Below, piece by piece: positions 39,122 to 42,118 of a stretch of 42,118 bases of DNA. Each line of letters starts with the position of its first letter. Positions within the stretch are counted from its first letter, which is position 1. The notes under the pieces are model-generated. The model was given only the letters and a program-made list of their open reading frames with translations. It did no database searches and had not been told where the DNA came from. This stretch comes from Chloroflexota bacterium (lineage in GTDB: Bacteria > Chloroflexota > Chloroflexia > QHBQ01), in the NCBI GenBank assembly GCA_025355955.1, contig JANXYP010000061.1, forward strand, positions 1 to 42,118, given 5' to 3'. A program made the translations under genes and the position numbers.

Positions 39122-39191
39122 AACATATTCTCCTGGTTAGCAGGGATTGGCAGCCGGAAACCTTATTGCTCAGTTAATGTTTGCTGGGTGC

Positions 39192-39220
39192 ATTATATAC
39201 CAGCGCACTGCGTCGGTCAA
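39192..39220 (-). promoter_or_regulatory. Promoter of the GH99-like lipoprotein gene
   Basis: On the minus strand TTGACC, 17 bp, TATAAT. The leader is about 64 nt. Confidence 0.78.
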
Positions 39221-39243
39221 GCGTTGCCGCTCTCGCACTGCAC

Positions 39244-39272
39244 TGGACAAGCACGGGGGATTCTGCTAGAAT
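39244..39272 (+). promoter_or_regulatory. Promoter of the methyltransferase gene
   Basis: TGGACA, 17 bp, TAGAAT. The leader is ~52 nt with GAAAGGAAAAC directly before the ATG. Divergent from the lipoprotein promoter. Confidence 0.7.
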
Positions 39273-39330
39273 ACTGCTGCCCAACAGATTACCACTGTAG
39301 GAGACTAGGAGAAGTGCCGAAAGGAAAACT

Positions 39331-40590
39331 ATGCCGAAGATTACCCGCCGCATGATCAGAGATTATCTCGCTACATTCGAGTGGTTCAGGGAGCCGGTCA
39401 AACAAGGATACCTGAATCAGGCAATCGATCGCTTTACTCATACCTTGAACATTATTCCCCGACTGCCTAACCCTGAGCAGGTTAGGGTATTGGAGATCGG
39501 CGGTCAACCCTACTTCATGACTGTGCTGATCGCCAAATTCTTTGGCTACCAGGTCGAGGTTATAAACGAGCCATCGCCGAATAGCACAGAGGGCGACAAC
39601 CACCATAGGTTGAATAACGATCTAGGCGAGACTTATGATATAACTTTCAAGATGGCAGACATTGAATATGATAGCTGGCCTTATAAAGATGACACATTTG
39701 ACCTTGTGATTTACTGCGAAGTGCTAGAACATCTCGTTTACGACCCAACCCACACGCTGGTCGAAGCACATCGTGTGCTGAAGAAGGATAGCGGCAGGTT
39801 GCTACTTAGCACCCCCAACGCGCTCACTGTTATGGCACTAATACAAATGATAAAAGGCGACAACTTTTTCCCGCCGTATGATGGGATTAATTACCATGCT
39901 CGCCACCACCGCCTATTTAGCACCGACGAGCTTATTCACCTACTGCAGAAGATAGGCTACGAGGTTAGTGCTTGCTACGCCGCCTACGACGACTCCTACT
40001 TTCACCCTTCCAGGCTTGACAGGTTGATTAAGTTTGCCGCAAAGCGCGGATTGTTGAAGAAGCGTCTAGACGTTATCTATGCGCTAGCCAAGCCGGTCGG
40101 CGAACCGCGCTACATATATCCGGATAGCCCGCCTTTCATTATTTATGCAGATGTGCAAGGCTATCGGCGCATTGCACGTAGCTCGATGAAGATGTCTGAT
40201 GAGGAGTCGGCGCAATTGGTAGATGGCTTCCACCAGCTTGAACACTGGGGCGGTGGTCTGCGCTGGACTGGTAAAGTTGGTCGGCTGTTCCTGCGCTACA
40301 CCAACCAAACGACCCTCTCCATACATTTCTACAGCGGACAAGCGTATCGCGGGCCTGAGGTGCGTGGCACGATAATCATCGGCGATCAGTTCCGCCAGCG
40401 CGAGGAGAGGCATCCGTTTGCTGTTGCCAGCCACGATTGGTACACACTTACCTTCCCCCTGCCGGAGAATCCGCCCAGCGAGTTGCTAGTTACCATTGAG
40501 ACAGATAACCCTATGATACCGGCACAGATGTCAAATACGCCCGATGACCGCGAAGTTGGGATTGCGATAAAGGAAGTAAAACTTTTGTAG
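39331..40590 (+). CDS. SAM-dependent methyltransferase with C-terminal beta-sandwich-like domain
   Basis: 419 aa. The class I methyltransferase domain runs from ~45 to ~220: VLEIGGQPYF (motif I, SAM binding), VEVINEPS (acidic end of strand 2), MADIEYDSWPYKDDTFDLVIYCEVLEHL (motifs II/III) and HRVLKKDSGRLLLSTPNALT. After ~275 comes a beta-rich domain with LRYTNQTTLSIHFYSG and a final DDREVGIAIKEVKLL, a type often attached to glycan-biosynthesis enzymes. It probably methylates a sugar of an envelope polysaccharide. A close paralogue begins at 42039. The gene is convergent with the acyltransferase gene. Confidence 0.87.
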   Translation: MPKITRRMIRDYLATFEWFREPVKQGYLNQAIDRFTHTLNIIPRLPNPEQVRVLEIGGQPYFMTVLIAKFFGYQVEVINEPSPNSTEGDNHHRLNNDLGETYDITFKMADIEYDSWPYKDDTFDLVIYCEVLEHLVYDPTHTLVEAHRVLKKDSGRLLLSTPNALTVMALIQMIKGDNFFPPYDGINYHARHHRLFSTDELIHLLQKIGYEVSACYAAYDDSYFHPSRLDRLIKFAAKRGLLKKRLDVIYALAKPVGEPRYIYPDSPPFIIYADVQGYRRIARSSMKMSDEESAQLVDGFHQLEHWGGGLRWTGKVGRLFLRYTNQTTLSIHFYSGQAYRGPEVRGTIIIGDQFRQREERHPFAVASHDWYTLTFPLPENPPSELLVTIETDNPMIPAQMSNTPDDREVGIAIKEVKLL

Positions 40591-40645
40591 ACCTTACTAC
40601 CAAGCACTTGGGCTAAACACAAAACATCCAACTTAGGCGCTATAA

Positions 40646-41917
40646 TTATGGCGCAGCGTGCTGCTCCGAGGTGTTAGCTGTCACTGGCGACTCGAAGTCG
40701 GGCGGCGGTGGCGCGGTGCGCTGTCGCCACTGCGAGTATCTGCGCCCCCAGCCGATGGTCGGCTTCTCAAAAGCACGGTAGAAGAAATAGGCAAGCACGA
40801 TTATCACCGAAGCCATACCGATAGTATAGGTGAAGAAGGCCGCCCAGCCCTGCCGCCCACCAAACCAGGTCAGCATCTCCACCATTACTGGCTCGTGGAT
40901 AAGGTACAGACTATAGCTAAACGCTCCCAGCCACAGCAATGGTCGCCAGGTGAACAGGTAGTACATCAGCCCGCGCTTCGAGGCCGAGAGTATCAGGAAG
41001 AAGAATCCCGTGCCGAGCATGATGTCGCTCAACGGTGAGAACGGCCCCTCGCGCACGTACATATACGAATAACCTAGCCACAGTATCAATCCGCCCAGCA
41101 GCATACACATCGTGGGACTGATATGGTTGGGATAGCGCACCAGGATGTATGCCGCGAGGATGCCGAGCGCGAACTCGAACATCCTGCCTGGCCCGTTCCA
41201 GGTCCACTCCCAGATAGAAGTGTAATCGCCACTAGGAGCCACTAGGTTCCAGGTCGCCATGCGCCACAGGGCATTAAGCACCAGCACCCCGCCCATCATA
41301 TTGAAAATACCGAAGCGGCGGACAACATAAATTAGCAGAGGGAAGAGCAGGTAGAACTGTACCTCCACCTCCAACGACCAGAACGAACCGTTGAGCAGCG
41401 GGAAGTTGTGATTGAGACCATAGGTGATATTAGCGACGAGCAGGCCATGCGCCAGCACTGGGGCGAGGCCGAAGGGGTGGAAGTGGGTATAATGGCTGGC
41501 ATCGAAAAGTTTGTAAATCAGGGGCATAAACCAGCCCGCCAGGGAGAAAATCAGGATTGCCGCATAGTAAGGTGGCAGGATGCGGATGGCGCGGCGGATG
41601 AAGAAGTCCTTTATTCCGATTTTCTTCCAACTGCCATCGGGCTGAATCAGCCCATAAGCGAGCGAGAAACCGGAGATGACCAGAAAGAGATTGACACCAA
41701 AGGTACCCCAGCCGAACGCCTTGCTTACCCAAACACCGCCAATGGTGAGAACGTACCCGCCACTGAAGAAGAACGAATGGGCAATCAGCACAGTGAGCGA
41801 GGCAAAGCCGCGCATACCGTCAACAAACTCCAACCGGGGCCGTTTAGGTACGGCTGCGGTTGCTGTCTGTATCTCAGTTGCTGTTCTTGGTGTATTAGCC
41901 TCAGCGGTTGTAATCAT
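40646..41917 (-). CDS. Acyltransferase-3 family membrane protein (OafA-like)
   Basis: 423 aa with about 10 membrane helices. LEFVDGMRGFASLTVLIAH (29-47) holds the Arg-x10-His motif required for acyl transfer. FGVNLFLVISGFSLAYGL and the basic FFIRRAIRILPPYY motif (~107-120) follow, as in OafA/NodX-type O-acyltransferases. It would acylate (often acetylate) sugars of exported glycans at the membrane. A polar Ala/Thr-rich N-terminus and a Pro-rich C-terminus flank the core. The promoter places +1 on the ATG (TAGAAT then 6 nt) and there is no ribosome-binding site. Confidence 0.92.
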   Translation of the reverse strand: MITTAEANTPRTATEIQTATAAVPKRPRLEFVDGMRGFASLTVLIAHSFFFSGGYVLTIGGVWVSKAFGWGTFGVNLFLVISGFSLAYGLIQPDGSWKKIGIKDFFIRRAIRILPPYYAAILIFSLAGWFMPLIYKLFDASHYTHFHPFGLAPVLAHGLLVANITYGLNHNFPLLNGSFWSLEVEVQFYLLFPLLIYVVRRFGIFNMMGGVLVLNALWRMATWNLVAPSGDYTSIWEWTWNGPGRMFEFALGILAAYILVRYPNHISPTMCMLLGGLILWLGYSYMYVREGPFSPLSDIMLGTGFFFLILSASKRGLMYYLFTWRPLLWLGAFSYSLYLIHEPVMVEMLTWFGGRQGWAAFFTYTIGMASVIIVLAYFFYRAFEKPTIGWGRRYSQWRQRTAPPPPDFESPVTANTSEQHAAP

Positions 41918-41923
41918 GCCGCT

Positions 41924-41952
41924 ATTCTATCACAATACCTAATCGCAGGCAA
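41924..41952 (-). promoter_or_regulatory. Promoter of the acyltransferase gene (leaderless)
   Basis: On the minus strand TTGCCT, 17 bp, TAGAAT, AGCGGC, ATG. The -10 and discriminator differ from those of the HIT gene by one base only (AGCCGC there). Confidence 0.78.
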
Positions 41953-41965
41953 GCCGCGATCGGGT

Positions 41966-41996
41966 TTGCCCAGCGGCTTCACACTCATGATATAAT
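41966..41996 (+). promoter_or_regulatory. Probable promoter of the second methyltransferase gene
   Basis: TTGCCC, 19 bp, TATAAT. The spacing is long, so the -35 is uncertain; the -10 is good. The leader is ~36 nt with GAAAGGAAC before the ATG. Confidence 0.5.
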
Positions 41997-42038
41997 AACC
42001 GCACCGTTTCGCACAAATCCATATCCGAAAGGAACAAG

Positions 42039-42118
42039 ATGCAGAAGATCACCCGCCGCATGGTCAAGGATTACCTTGCCACCTTCGATTGGTTCAGGGA
42101 GCCAGCCAAGCAGGGCTA
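42039..42118 (+). CDS. Second methyltransferase paralogue, 5' end only
   Basis: 26 complete codons before the window ends. MQKITRRMVKDYLATFDWF aligns with MPKITRRMIRDYLATFEWF of the gene at 39331 (about 20 of 26 residues identical, including REPAKQG against REPVKQG). The same leader type (GAAAGGAA before ATG) is present. The product is therefore most likely the same kind of methyltransferase; the rest lies outside the window. Confidence 0.85.
   Translation, partial: MQKITRRMVKDYLATFDWFREPAKQG

Overview
The window most likely comes from a chromosome of a member of the Chloroflexota; this is inferred from content, not from a search. The pointers are moderately high GC, rpoB and rpoC that both carry large charged coiled-coil insertions, a GH18 protein with C-terminal repeats of the type common in that phylum, a DUF5667 protein next to an ECF sigma factor, and many GTAGGGG...CCCTGG palindromes between genes. 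No rRNA, tRNA, CRISPR array or transposase gene was recognised.

Layout. 0.2-1.8 kb: an ECF sigma factor and a membrane anti-sigma factor, with a terminator. 2.1-5.4 kb: an alpha/beta hydrolase, a pRiA4b ORF-3-like protein, a HIT hydrolase and a DUF433/DUF5615 toxin-antitoxin pair, separated by small palindromic mobile elements. 5.5-10.2 kb: an unusual phosphoribosyltransferase-like plus kinase-like fusion, a GT-C glycosyltransferase, and a divergent lipid kinase. 10.4-18.4 kb: two more ECF sigma/membrane-partner pairs, a secreted GH18 hydrolase and a potassium channel. 18.9-20.7 kb: a flippase coupled to a small membrane protein. 20.8-29.5 kb: rpoB-rpoC with their own promoter, a leader of about 330 nt, and a strong terminator. 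29.6-42.1 kb: an envelope glycan region with a GT87-like transferase, two paralogous YfhO-like membrane proteins made by a segmental duplication, a GH99-like lipoprotein, a methyltransferase, an acyltransferase, and the start of a second methyltransferase paralogue at the window edge.

The most notable material is non-coding. (1) A 91-bp element (two copies) has 20-bp terminal inverted repeats and 9-bp target duplications, and one copy can be excised on paper to restore the interrupted locus exactly. (2) A 92-bp element (two good copies, one decayed) is flanked by TTA on both sides, and one copy sits on the stop codon of a gene. (3) A third palindromic element of about 71 bp has different ends. 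All three carry the same internal hairpin, which also occurs alone and, with compensating arm changes, as a 3 x 50 bp tandem array. (4) Seven-base tandem repeats lie across or beside the stop codons of five genes; most units contain a stop codon, and a period of 7 places it in every frame. (5) At least four genes, and probably a fifth, have a sigma-70 type promoter placed so that transcription would start at or within 2 nt of the start codon, which implies leaderless mRNAs. (6) The duplicated YfhO-like genes share an almost identical 139-bp leader and 5' end, while the rest of their coding sequence has diverged widely.
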